64,000 nucleotides of DNA, taken from NCBI RefSeq assembly GCF_044385915.1, contig NZ_JBISCC010000130.1, positions 247,426 through 311,425 on the forward strand, in the 5' to 3' direction. Position numbers and translations under genes: made by a program. Below, one piece after another: positions 45,046 through 54,416 of the stretch (position 1 is the stretch's first letter; every line of letters starts with the position of its first letter). The DNA is from Thalassobellus citreus (GTDB lineage: Bacteria; Bacteroidota; Bacteroidia; Flavobacteriales; Flavobacteriaceae). The notes beneath the pieces are model-generated. The model was not told the origin of the DNA, did not search any database, and saw only the letters and a list, made by a program, of their open reading frames with translations.

Positions 45046-45067
45046 ACCGATTAATTGCATAGATTTG
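45038..45067 (+). promoter_or_regulatory. promoter with perfect Bacteroidota consensus, upstream of the main assembly operon
   Basis: TTG (45038-45040), 19 bp, then TAGATTTG (45060-45067) is a full match to TTG-N19-TAnnTTTG. A start near 45074 would give a 5' leader of about 109 nt before the UDP-glucose dehydrogenase ATG. Confidence 0.62.
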
Positions 45068-45182
45068 CATTGTAGAGTATAGAAATAGTATGAAATTAAT
45101 TATTGAGAAATGATAATTAAATTAATTTAATAAGAAAGTTATACTGTTAATTTGTATACATAAACATTTATAATTAAAAAAA

Positions 45183-46562
45183 ATGAAAGTAACTAAAATA
45201 TGTTGTATTGGTGCTGGATATGTAGGAGGCCCAACAATGGCTGTAATTGCAAAGAAAAACCCACACATTAAAGTAACTATTGTAGATATAAATCAGACCA
45301 GAATTGATGCTTGGAATGATTCTGATGTTTCCAAACTACCTATCTACGAGCCAGGTTTAGCTGAAATCGTAAAAGAAACCAGAGGAAAAAATCTCTTCTT
45401 TTCAACAGAAATTAATAAGGCAATTAACGAATCTGAAATGATTTTCATATCTGTTAATACTCCTACGAAGACTTATGGTAAAGGAAAAGGTATGGCTGCT
45501 GACTTGAAATACGTTGAACTTTGTGCTAGAAATATAGCTGAAGTAGCAAAAACAGACAAGATAGTTGTTGAAAAATCAACATTACCAGTAAGAACAGCGC
45601 AAGCAATTAAAAGTATTTTAAGTAACACAGGAAGCGATGTTAAATTTGATATTTTATCAAATCCTGAATTTTTAGCTGAAGGTACAGCAATAACCGATTT
45701 GTTAAATCCAGACCGCGTGTTAATTGGTGGCGAATCTGAAGATGCCATTGAAAGTTTAGCTAATATTTATGGTAGTTGGGTACCCCAAGAACAAATTTTA
45801 AGAACAAATGTATGGTCATCAGAATTATCAAAACTAACAGCCAATGCATTTTTAGCACAACGCATCTCATCTATTAATGCTATTTCTGAATTATGTGAAA
45901 AAACTGAAGCAAATGTTAATGAAGTTGCTAAAGCAATAGGTATGGATTCTAGGATAGGCTCTAAATTCCTGAAGTCATCTGTAGGTTTTGGCGGATCATG
46001 CTTTCAAAAGGATATTTTAAACCTTGTTTATATTGCACGAAGTTATAATTTACAAGCTGTTGCTGATTATTGGGAACAAGTTATCATATTAAACGACCAC
46101 CAGAAGAGACGTTTTGCAGATCATTTGATTAGCACCTTATACAATACAGTTTCTGGAAAAAAAATAGGTTTCTTAGGTTGGGCTTTTAAAAAAGACACTA
46201 ATGACACTAGAGAATCTGCTGCTATATATATTGCCGACCATTTATTAAATGAACAAGCTAATATTGCTGTTTACGACCCTAAAGTTATAAATGAAAAAAT
46301 ACAATCAGATTTAAACTATTTAAATACTAGAACAGAAAAAGAAAATAGCGAATTAATACATGCAACAGAAACACCATACGAAGCTTTAAAAGATGCTCAT
46401 GCTGTAGCTATTATGACAGAGTGGGATGAATTTAAAACATATGATTGGAAAAAAATATACACTCAAATGAAAAAGCCTGCATTTATTTTTGATGGTAGAA
46501 ACATACTAGACAAATCTGAAATGGAAACTATAGGTTTTAAATATTCTTCTATTGGTCAATAA
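45183..46562 (+). CDS. ugd: UDP-glucose 6-dehydrogenase
   Basis: Ugd oxidises UDP-glucose to UDP-glucuronic acid with two NAD. The 459 residues have IGAGYVGGPTMAVIAKK (about residues 9-25), VEKSTLPVRTAQAI, NPEFLAEGTAITDLLNPDRV, and the catalytic Cys in VGFGGSCFQKDILNLV (about residue 277). The longer form and sequence style resemble the animal-type UGDH branch found in many Bacteroidota. It is the first gene of a run of 11 plus-strand genes. Confidence 0.94.
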   Translation: MKVTKICCIGAGYVGGPTMAVIAKKNPHIKVTIVDINQTRIDAWNDSDVSKLPIYEPGLAEIVKETRGKNLFFSTEINKAINESEMIFISVNTPTKTYGKGKGMAADLKYVELCARNIAEVAKTDKIVVEKSTLPVRTAQAIKSILSNTGSDVKFDILSNPEFLAEGTAITDLLNPDRVLIGGESEDAIESLANIYGSWVPQEQILRTNVWSSELSKLTANAFLAQRISSINAISELCEKTEANVNEVAKAIGMDSRIGSKFLKSSVGFGGSCFQKDILNLVYIARSYNLQAVADYWEQVIILNDHQKRRFADHLISTLYNTVSGKKIGFLGWAFKKDTNDTRESAAIYIADHLLNEQANIAVYDPKVINEKIQSDLNYLNTRTEKENSELIHATETPYEALKDAHAVAIMTEWDEFKTYDWKKIYTQMKKPAFIFDGRNILDKSEMETIGFKYSSIGQ

Positions 46563-46571
46563 AATATTATT

Positions 46572-47852
46572 ATGCATAAAGAAAAAATTGCTATTATAGG
46601 ATTAGGTTATGTGGGACTACCACTAGCCCGTTTATTTGCAACCAAATACTCCGTTGTTGGTTTTGATATAAATGAAAAACGAATTTCAGAATTACAACAA
46701 GGTAAAGACGTTACTTTAGAAATTGAAGATGATGTTTTAAAAGGTGTCTTAAAAGATCGTCCAGATTCAAATAATGGATTATATTGTTCATCAAATATCG
46801 ATGATATAAAACATTGCAATTATTACGTAATTACGGTTCCAACACCTATAGACAAAAACAAAAGGCCAGATTTAACTCCGTTGTATAAATCTAGCGAAAC
46901 AGTGGCAAAGGTTCTAAAAAAAGGCGACATTGTCATTTATGAATCTACAGTGTACCCTGGTGTGACTGAAGATGAATGTGTGCCAGTTTTAGAAAAAATA
47001 AGCGGATTAATATTCAATAAAGATTTTTTCGCAGGATATTCACCTGAACGTATTAATCCAGGAGATAAAGAACATACTGTCGATAAAATATTAAAAGTAA
47101 CTGCCGGATCTACTCCAGAAATAGGTGTAAAAGTAAATGATCTATATGCCAGTATTATTACTGCTGGAACTCACCTTGCTCCTACTATAAAAGTAGCAGA
47201 AGCCGCTAAGGTTATAGAAAATTCTCAACGTGATATAAATATTGCTTTTGTTAATGAATTAGCAAAAATTTTCAATCTTATGAATATTGATACTCATGCA
47301 GTATTAGAAGCTGCTGGAACAAAATGGAATTTTTTACCATTTAAACCTGGTCTTGTTGGAGGACATTGTATTGGAGTTGACCCGTATTACTTAGCTCAAA
47401 AAGCACAAGAAGTAGGGTATCATCCTGAAATTATTTTAGCAGGCCGAAGAGTTAACGATAGCATGGGACAATATGTTGCTGCAGAAGTTATTAAATTGAT
47501 GGTACAAAATGATTTTAAAATTAAAAACTCTAAAATATTAGTTTTAGGTATAACATTTAAAGAAAATTGTCCAGATGTTCGAAACACCAAAGCAGTTGAT
47601 GTAATTAATCAACTAAAAAGTTATGGTATAGACGTTACTATTTATGATCCTTGGGCTAACCCAAATGAAGTAAAGCATGAATATAGCTTAGAAACCATAC
47701 AAAAGTTACCTAATCAAAAATTTGATGCTATCGTTTTAACTGTAGCTCATAAAGAATTTTTGAATAAAGATCTTAATACATTATTAAAACCAAATGGTGT
47801 TTTATATGACGTAAAAGGAGTCCTTACTGCTAGAAATTCTAAAAGACTTTAA
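46572..47852 (+). CDS. UDP-N-acetyl-D-hexosamine 6-dehydrogenase (WbpO/TviB type)
   Basis: The enzyme oxidises the C6 of a UDP-HexNAc to a uronic acid. The 426 residues have IGLGYVGLPLARLFATK (about residues 8-24), YESTVYPGVTEDECVPVLE, the PERINPGD motif of the HexNAc branch, and the catalytic Cys in LVGGHCIGVDPYYLAQKA (about residue 260). With the epimerase at 43942 it would give UDP-GalNAc uronic acid by the Vi-antigen route. It overlaps the flippase start by 1 bp. Confidence 0.92.
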   Translation: MHKEKIAIIGLGYVGLPLARLFATKYSVVGFDINEKRISELQQGKDVTLEIEDDVLKGVLKDRPDSNNGLYCSSNIDDIKHCNYYVITVPTPIDKNKRPDLTPLYKSSETVAKVLKKGDIVIYESTVYPGVTEDECVPVLEKISGLIFNKDFFAGYSPERINPGDKEHTVDKILKVTAGSTPEIGVKVNDLYASIITAGTHLAPTIKVAEAAKVIENSQRDINIAFVNELAKIFNLMNIDTHAVLEAAGTKWNFLPFKPGLVGGHCIGVDPYYLAQKAQEVGYHPEIILAGRRVNDSMGQYVAAEVIKLMVQNDFKIKNSKILVLGITFKENCPDVRNTKAVDVINQLKSYGIDVTIYDPWANPNEVKHEYSLETIQKLPNQKFDAIVLTVAHKEFLNKDLNTLLKPNGVLYDVKGVLTARNSKRL

Positions 47853-49372
47853 TGAAATTCAACCAACTTAAAGGTGGTGCTGCATTATCTTATGTAACTA
47901 TATTTTTAACTAATGTAGTAGGGTTATTACTCACACCTTTCATAATTCGCTCATTTGGAAGTGCAGAATATGGTTTATATACCATGATCGGTGCATTAGT
48001 AGGTTATATGAGTGTTTTAGATTTTGGTTTAAATAACACAATAGTTCGTTTTGTAGCTAAATATAGAGCAGAAAATGATAAACAGGGAGAAGAAAATTTT
48101 TTGGCGCATAGCTTTATCATGTATTCATGTATTTCTATTCTTGTTAGTGTTTTAGGCTTCATTTTATATTCTAATTTAGAAAGTTTATATAGTGAAAATT
48201 TAAAACCAGATCAAATTGATAAAGCTAAAACAATGATGCTTTTATTAATATTTAACTTAGCAATTTCTCTTCCTGGTGGAGCTTTCAGTGGAATATGTTA
48301 TGGGTATGAAGAATTCATTTTACCAAAAATTACAAATATAGTTCGTTACATCGTTAGAAGTATTTTGGTGGTCGTAATATTATTATTTGGAGCTAATGCT
48401 GTTGGTTTAATAATTCTAGATACTATTATGAATTTAATAGTAATAATAATTAATATATATATTGTTTTTAAAATATTAAAGGCTCGAATTAAAATCCATA
48501 AATTTGATAAAAACTTATTTAAAAGTATTCTAGGTTTCTCTCTTTGGTTATTTGTTTTTGCTATCGTGCACCAATTAAGATGGCAGTTTGGTCAAATGAT
48601 AATTGGTATTTATTATTCTACATCTATTGTCGCAATTTATTCAGTTGGTATTACCTTAGGAAACTATTATGGTGCTTTTTCTAGTGCTATTTCATCGGTT
48701 TTTTTACCTAAAGCCATCCAAATGACTGTTAAAAGTATTCCTACAGAAGAATTAACCAATACTTTTATTAAAATTTCAAGAATTATACTACTTGTTCTAT
48801 TTTACATTTTTGGAGCTTTTATTCTTTTAGGAAAAGATTTTGTGTTTTTCTGGGTTGGTGATGAGTATAATGAAGCTTATTATTATGCAATAATTATTAT
48901 GTTTGGATTAACCCCTATTCTTTCTCAAGGCTTCGCCAATAATATATTAGAGGCAAAAAACTTATTAGCATTTAGAGGTAAATTATTGTTGACTTTAACT
49001 CTATTAGGAACAATATTAAGTGTTTTTGTTGTTCAAAAATTTGGTGTTTTAGAAATGATTATAACAGTTGTGATTTTTATGCTATTAGAAAGAGCTATTA
49101 TGATTTTTTATTACAATAAAAATACAAATTTAGATATGTTTAGGTATTACAGAGAGATATCTCCTCTTTTTGCTGTATTTGCAATAACAACCTTATTAAT
49201 ATTTCTTTTAACAAATAATTTATTGCCAGAGAGAAACTTAATCGTGTTTTTTAGTAGCGCAATAGTTTACAGTTTAATTTTTGTTTTTGTTTTTATAAGG
49301 TTTATGACTGAATATGAAAAATCTCTCTTAAAATCTATAGTAATAAAATTTTTGCCTCATTATAAAAAATAA
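47852..49372 (+). CDS. Wzx-type oligosaccharide flippase
   Basis: The MOP-superfamily flippase moves undecaprenyl-linked repeat units across the inner membrane. The 506 residues have about 14 membrane helices and the N-terminal features YVTIFLTNVVGLLLTPFIIR and GSAEYGLYTMIGALVGYM, with LDFGLNNTIVRFVAKYRAE following, as in the PST/RfbX family. Specificity cannot be read. It stands in the usual position between the sugar-nucleotide genes and the glycosyltransferases. Confidence 0.92.
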   Translation: MKFNQLKGGAALSYVTIFLTNVVGLLLTPFIIRSFGSAEYGLYTMIGALVGYMSVLDFGLNNTIVRFVAKYRAENDKQGEENFLAHSFIMYSCISILVSVLGFILYSNLESLYSENLKPDQIDKAKTMMLLLIFNLAISLPGGAFSGICYGYEEFILPKITNIVRYIVRSILVVVILLFGANAVGLIILDTIMNLIVIIINIYIVFKILKARIKIHKFDKNLFKSILGFSLWLFVFAIVHQLRWQFGQMIIGIYYSTSIVAIYSVGITLGNYYGAFSSAISSVFLPKAIQMTVKSIPTEELTNTFIKISRIILLVLFYIFGAFILLGKDFVFFWVGDEYNEAYYYAIIIMFGLTPILSQGFANNILEAKNLLAFRGKLLLTLTLLGTILSVFVVQKFGVLEMIITVVIFMLLERAIMIFYYNKNTNLDMFRYYREISPLFAVFAITTLLIFLLTNNLLPERNLIVFFSSAIVYSLIFVFVFIRFMTEYEKSLLKSIVIKFLPHYKK

Positions 49373-49379
49373 TCTATTA

Positions 49380-50417
49380 TTGAAGCCAGAAATATCCATA
49401 TTAATACCAATATACAATAGCTCCTTGCAACTTGAAAGATGCCTTCATTCAGTTATTAATCAATCATTCAAAAACTTTGAAGTGATTATGATTAATGATG
49501 GTTCTACAGATAATTCTGAAAAAATTTGTTTAAACTATTCAAGTTTAGATTCAAGATTTAAATATTACAAAAAAGAAAATGGTAAAAAAGCTACAGCAGT
49601 AAATTTTGGATACAAAATGGCAGTGGGGAATTTCATTTCTATAATTGACAGTGATGATTTTATAGAACATAATCTATACGAAATCGCTTTAGCTACAATT
49701 TTAAAGCATAACGTAGATATTGTTAATTATTCCTTTAATTATATTAAAAATGGTAAAAAAGAAAAAAATAGTTTACCATTTATTAAAAATAAAATTATAA
49801 CAAATACACATTTTAGAGAGGTATTAAAATCTCATATGCATAATAAAAAAATGCTATTATGGTTTTCTTGGAGCAATTTAATGCGTAAATCACTTTTGGA
49901 TGAATTTAATATTCGTCATGATGAAACACAAAAAATTGGTGCTGATTCAACGTTTAACTTAGAGTGCTATTTAAATGCTAATGGAATATATTCTATAAAA
50001 GATTGCTTATATAATTATGTCTACAATAATAATTCCATGACACAAATTAAATATAAACCAAATTTACTAAAAAACTTGGAAAAGCAATTTGATGCAAGAA
50101 AAACTATTTATAAGAAATATAACCTTATTGACATTGATTATAAAAAAGATTTTTCAAGCTATTATATGGAGCACAGTTTATTTTTTATACTTAATAATGA
50201 AAAATGTTCGCCTCAAAAATTAAAGATTAGTACTCTATCAAAAATCAGAAAATCAGAAATCTACAAATATGCATTAAAGTATTACTCTGAATTTTCAGAA
50301 AATTTAACACTAAAAAAAAGAATCACAATATTTCTTTTCAAAAATAATTATTTAAAAAGTTTATATTTTATGCATCTTATCATCAATAAAAAAATAATAA
50401 ACTTTAACGCAAAATAA
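49380..50417 (+). CDS. family 2 glycosyltransferase
   Basis: This inverting GT-A enzyme adds a sugar to the lipid-linked repeat unit. The 345 residues have the N-terminal EISILIPIYNSSLQLERCL, the nucleotide-binding NDGSTDNSEK, and the DxD-type DSDDF (about residues 90-94); the C-terminal half is helical and basic. It begins with TTG 7 bp after the flippase stop; no ATG gives the conserved N-terminus. Donor and acceptor are unknown. Confidence 0.9.
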   Translation: MKPEISILIPIYNSSLQLERCLHSVINQSFKNFEVIMINDGSTDNSEKICLNYSSLDSRFKYYKKENGKKATAVNFGYKMAVGNFISIIDSDDFIEHNLYEIALATILKHNVDIVNYSFNYIKNGKKEKNSLPFIKNKIITNTHFREVLKSHMHNKKMLLWFSWSNLMRKSLLDEFNIRHDETQKIGADSTFNLECYLNANGIYSIKDCLYNYVYNNNSMTQIKYKPNLLKNLEKQFDARKTIYKKYNLIDIDYKKDFSSYYMEHSLFFILNNEKCSPQKLKISTLSKIRKSEIYKYALKYYSEFSENLTLKKRITIFLFKNNYLKSLYFMHLIINKKIINFNAK

Positions 50418-50424
50418 ATTAACT

Positions 50425-51189
50425 ATGGAGAAAAAAATAGTTATGCTTGTTGGTGAAGATCATTCTTCTTTTGCCATTTACAATGCTTTAAAAAAGGATT
50501 ACAATATTACAAATGTGATATTAGAAAAACCCAAAAGCAAAAAAGAGTTTATTAAAAGACGTATTAAAAAGCTAGGAATACTAAAAGTAGTTGGCCAAGT
50601 ACTTTTTCAAAAATTGGTTGTACCTTTTTTAAATAAAGAATGTAAAACAAGAATATACAACATTATAAAAAATAACAATTTAAAATTTACAGATTTTGAA
50701 AAGAACATTTTAACTAATGTACCCTCTGCAAATTCAGATTTATGTATAAAAACACTACAAGAAATAAATCCAGATTTAGTTATAGTAAATGGTACAAGAA
50801 TTATTTCTAAAAAAGTACTTAATTCAATAAAAGGTGCTTTTATAAATACACATGCCGGCTATACACCTTTATATAGAGGTATTCATGGTGCGTATTGGTC
50901 AAAAGTCAACAAAGATGGATATTGTGGTGTTAGTGTTCATTTAGTAGACCCAGGAATCGATACGGGTGGTATTTTGTACCAAGGATTAATAGATACCATA
51001 GAAGATGACAATTTTGTGTCTTACACCTATTTACAATTAGCAAAAGGTATTGAACTTATAAAGCTAGCTATAAACGATTTATTAAAAGATAAGCATAAAG
51101 TGATAACAAATAACTTAGATAGTAAGTTTTGGACACATCCAACTATATGGTTTTATTTAAAACATAGATTAATTAATAAAGTAAAATAA
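50425..51189 (+). CDS. formyltransferase-family protein, probably sugar N-formyltransferase
   Basis: The 254-residue protein has the formyl_trans_N fold. The catalytic region reads FINTHAGYTPLYRGIHGAYW (about residues 139-158), with the Asn-x-His pair, and the catalytic Asp is in HLVDPGIDTGGILYQG. The context of a UDP-4-amino sugar pathway and glycosyltransferases suggests that it formylates a sugar amine with N10-formyl-tetrahydrofolate. No C-terminal OB domain as in Fmt is present, which argues against a methionyl-tRNA role. The exact substrate is inferred. Confidence 0.8.
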   Translation: MEKKIVMLVGEDHSSFAIYNALKKDYNITNVILEKPKSKKEFIKRRIKKLGILKVVGQVLFQKLVVPFLNKECKTRIYNIIKNNNLKFTDFEKNILTNVPSANSDLCIKTLQEINPDLVIVNGTRIISKKVLNSIKGAFINTHAGYTPLYRGIHGAYWSKVNKDGYCGVSVHLVDPGIDTGGILYQGLIDTIEDDNFVSYTYLQLAKGIELIKLAINDLLKDKHKVITNNLDSKFWTHPTIWFYLKHRLINKVK

Positions 51190-51211
51190 GTATCAACAAA
51201 AATTTATAAAA

Positions 51212-52282
51212 ATGATTTCTTCTATAAAAAAAATAATTCCATTAGATTGGAAAACTAAGTTGATATTATTCTCACTTAAATCAAAATCTCCAACAGACTT
51301 TTCATTTAAAGTTCCAGATACTGATAAAAGAAGCATTTATATTTTTTTAGCAGCTGATTATGGTAATCTAGGTGATGTAGCTATCACATATGCACAACAT
51401 AAATTTTTAAATAAAAATTTTCCTGAATCTGTAGTTACAGAAATACCAATAAGCAAAACTTTAGAAGGCATTGCATTTGTAAAAAAAATAATTAAACCTA
51501 ATGATGTTATAACGACTGTTGGTGGTGGCAATATGGGAGACTTATATGAATCTATAGAGCTTTACAGACGATTAATTATAAGTGAATTTCATAAAAATAA
51601 AATTATTTCTTTTCCACAAACTATTGATTTTAAAAATGATAAAAGAGGAAATAAATCATTGCAAAAAACAATTAAAACTTACTCTAAACATCCTAATCTT
51701 ACCTTGGTTGCAAGAGAGCATAAATCATTTGATTATTACAGTAATAATTTTCCAACAAACAATATTTTATTAACACCAGATATAGTATTATCTCAAAATC
51801 AATCCAGCCCTCAAAATAAGAGAAATGGTGCTATCGTATGTTTAAGAGACGATAAAGAGAAAAAGCTAACTAATGAACAAGAAGATAAACTAGTTAGTTT
51901 ATTAAAAAATGAGTTTAATTCTGTTTTTAATAGAGATACTCATATTGGTGGTCACGGTTTAAGTCTGAAAAACAGAGTTAGTAGTTTAAAACTGATTTGG
52001 AATGATTTTAAAAAAGCAGAACTAGTTATTACCGATCGTTTACATGGTATGATATTTTGTTATATAACAGGTACTCCTGCCTTAGTGTTTCTTAATAATA
52101 ATCATAAAGTAAAATCTTCTTATTTTTGGATTAATGAATCTCCTCATATAAGACTTGTTGAAAACTTGACAGAAAAGTCAATAAAACAAGCATTACAAGA
52201 GGTAAAAGGTAAGCAAACAGAGATCGATAACAAGAATTTCTTAAAAAAATATGAACCAATAATAGCTGCTATAAAAAACTAA
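51212..52282 (+). CDS. polysaccharide pyruvyl transferase
   Basis: This family (PF04230, CsaB-like) adds a pyruvate ketal from phosphoenolpyruvate to a sugar. The 356 residues have AADYGNLGDVAITYAQ (about residues 46-61), TTVGGGNMGDLYESIEL, and the C-terminal ITDRLHGMIFCYITGTPAL, the most conserved block of the family. A pyruvyl ketal would add negative charge to the polymer. It is 22 bp after the formyltransferase gene. Confidence 0.9.
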   Translation: MISSIKKIIPLDWKTKLILFSLKSKSPTDFSFKVPDTDKRSIYIFLAADYGNLGDVAITYAQHKFLNKNFPESVVTEIPISKTLEGIAFVKKIIKPNDVITTVGGGNMGDLYESIELYRRLIISEFHKNKIISFPQTIDFKNDKRGNKSLQKTIKTYSKHPNLTLVAREHKSFDYYSNNFPTNNILLTPDIVLSQNQSSPQNKRNGAIVCLRDDKEKKLTNEQEDKLVSLLKNEFNSVFNRDTHIGGHGLSLKNRVSSLKLIWNDFKKAELVITDRLHGMIFCYITGTPALVFLNNNHKVKSSYFWINESPHIRLVENLTEKSIKQALQEVKGKQTEIDNKNFLKKYEPIIAAIKN

Positions 52283-52286
52283 TTCC

Positions 52287-53264
52287 ATGACGCAACCTAT
52301 ATTATCAATTGTTGTTCCCGTATATAATGTAGCTGCTTATTTAGAAAAGTGTGTTCATAGCTGCTTTGATCAAAACGTTAACAAAAAATTATATGAAATT
52401 ATTTTAGTTAATGACGGATCTACCGATAATAGTTTAGAACTTTGTAAAAAACTCAAACTACAATATCCCGATATTAGCATCGTTTCTCAAGAGAATAAAG
52501 GTTTAAGTGGTGCAAGAAATACTGGTTTAAAACACTCTAAAGGAGACTATATTTGGTTTGTAGATTCTGATGATTGGATTAGCTCAAACTGTTTAATTAA
52601 CATCTTTAAAAAATTAAATTCTAAATTAGATATCATTTGGTTAGGACATGATGTTTGGTATTTAGGCAAATCAACCAAAAACTATATACCCCAACAAATA
52701 TCTCATGCCATTACAGGTGAAGATTTTTTTATTAACCATTTAGAAAACCAATTTTATATTTGGAAGTTTATATATAATAGAAATTTTTTATTAGCCAATA
52801 ATTTAACATTTTTTGAAGGTATTTTATATGAAGACTTAGAATTTACACCTAGAGCTCTAGTACATGCTAAAAAATGTATTACAATCTCAGAAATATGTTA
52901 TCATTATTTAGTTCGGGAAGGTAGTATTGCTAATAATATTAAGGAAAAAAATATTGAGCACCGATTTATCATTCTAAATAAACTAACTAATTTAATTGAT
53001 GATAAAAATATAAGTAAACCTTACAAAAACGCCATTTCAAAAGTTATTCTTCATACACTGTCTGGTACAGTAAACATGGCTGCTAGGGCAAGCATTAAAA
53101 TTCCTGAAAGTGGATTTAAAATTATTAACAGAATTAAAGAAGATAATATTTTCAATTCTAATTTATCTTTAACAACTAAACTAATTAAAAGAATTCCTAA
53201 AATTTATTATAATGCTTTTAGGGGCATTTATAAAATATACAAGATTTTACCATTAAAAAAATAA
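52287..53264 (+). CDS. family 2 glycosyltransferase
   Basis: The 325-residue protein has ILSIVVPVYNVAAYLEKCVH, VNDGSTDNSLELC, GLSGARNTGLKHSKGDY and the DxD-type VDSDDW (about residues 92-97), all typical of GT2. The C-terminal region ends in basic helices that may contact the membrane. It is separated by 3-4 bp from its neighbours on either side, so it is translationally packed in the operon. Specificity is unknown. Confidence 0.9.
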   Translation: MTQPILSIVVPVYNVAAYLEKCVHSCFDQNVNKKLYEIILVNDGSTDNSLELCKKLKLQYPDISIVSQENKGLSGARNTGLKHSKGDYIWFVDSDDWISSNCLINIFKKLNSKLDIIWLGHDVWYLGKSTKNYIPQQISHAITGEDFFINHLENQFYIWKFIYNRNFLLANNLTFFEGILYEDLEFTPRALVHAKKCITISEICYHYLVREGSIANNIKEKNIEHRFIILNKLTNLIDDKNISKPYKNAISKVILHTLSGTVNMAARASIKIPESGFKIINRIKEDNIFNSNLSLTTKLIKRIPKIYYNAFRGIYKIYKILPLKK

Positions 53265-53267
53265 CCT

Positions 53268-54380
53268 ATGAAAAGAATTTTACAAGTTGTTGGAACAATG
53301 GATAGAGCTGGAGCAGAAACCATGGTGATGAGTTTATACAGAGCTATTGATAAAACTAAATATCAATTTGATTTTGTTTACTTTACAAATCGTTCATGCT
53401 CCTATGATGATGAGATTTTAAACCTAGGAGGTAAAATTTATAGAATTTCTGAGGAGCAATCTAGAAACCCTATTGCAAGAACTTATGCCTTATATAAAGT
53501 TATAAAAAATAATAAACCTTTTCATGCAGTACATTGTCATCAGCTATTTAGTAATGCATTTCACTTAATAGCAGCTTATTTTGCTGGAATTAAGCAAAGA
53601 ATTGCTCATTCCCATAATACGAGTGATATAAACAGTAAAACGTTTTTTGGTAAACTATATCAAACGTTTTCTAGAAAAATCATAAGCTCATTATCTACAG
53701 ATTATATAGCTTGTGGAAATGAGGCGGGTAAATATCTTTTTTCGGCAAAAAAAGATATTATATTTATTCCAAATGCAGTTAATGTTAAAAAATTTCTAAA
53801 TGTTAAAGAAAGAAAAATAGAAAATTTTTTTGAAAATAATTTGATAACCAATAACACAATAGTATTGTCTCAAATTGGAAGATTAATGCCTGTTAAAAAT
53901 GCTGAGTTTACTATTAATTTTGCGGATTTTTTAAAAAGTAACAATATTGATTTTCATTTATTTTTTACTGGAGCAGGTCGTTTAGAAAATAATTTAAAAG
54001 CATTGGTTTCTGAAAAGAAGTTAGATAAACACATTACGTTTTTAGGTGTTAGATCAGATATTGAAATCATTCTTGCTCATTCAGACGCTTTATTAATGCC
54101 ATCATTTCATGAAGGTTTCCCTGTTATTTTAGTAGAATCTCAAACATCAGGAACCCCCGCTTTAATATCAGATAAAATATCTAGTGAAGTTGATTTAGAA
54201 ATGAATTTAATTCGCTTTTGTGCTTTAGAGGATTCATTTGATGTATGGCATAAAAGTTTAGAAAATCTAATAAAAACAAAAGCTATCGCTCCTGAAAAAA
54301 GACACGAAATACTTAAAGAAAAAGGATTTGATATTGATGTAAGCGTAAAATTATTAGAAAAAATATATAATAATAATTAA
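53268..54380 (+). CDS. family 4 glycosyltransferase (EpsF-like)
   Basis: The 370-residue GT-B protein has an N-terminal ILQVVGTMDRAGAETMVMSL, the acceptor-domain HCHQLFSNAF, and the donor site with the EX7E motif in FHEGFPVILVESQTSGTPAL (about residues 283-302). The sequence resembles EpsF-type retaining transferases common in Bacteroidota capsule loci. Donor sugar is unknown. Confidence 0.9.
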   Translation: MKRILQVVGTMDRAGAETMVMSLYRAIDKTKYQFDFVYFTNRSCSYDDEILNLGGKIYRISEEQSRNPIARTYALYKVIKNNKPFHAVHCHQLFSNAFHLIAAYFAGIKQRIAHSHNTSDINSKTFFGKLYQTFSRKIISSLSTDYIACGNEAGKYLFSAKKDIIFIPNAVNVKKFLNVKERKIENFFENNLITNNTIVLSQIGRLMPVKNAEFTINFADFLKSNNIDFHLFFTGAGRLENNLKALVSEKKLDKHITFLGVRSDIEIILAHSDALLMPSFHEGFPVILVESQTSGTPALISDKISSEVDLEMNLIRFCALEDSFDVWHKSLENLIKTKAIAPEKRHEILKEKGFDIDVSVKLLEKIYNNN

Positions 54381-54416
54381 GTTTTCCCAAAATAAGCTTA
54401 ATTTAAATGTTTAGGA

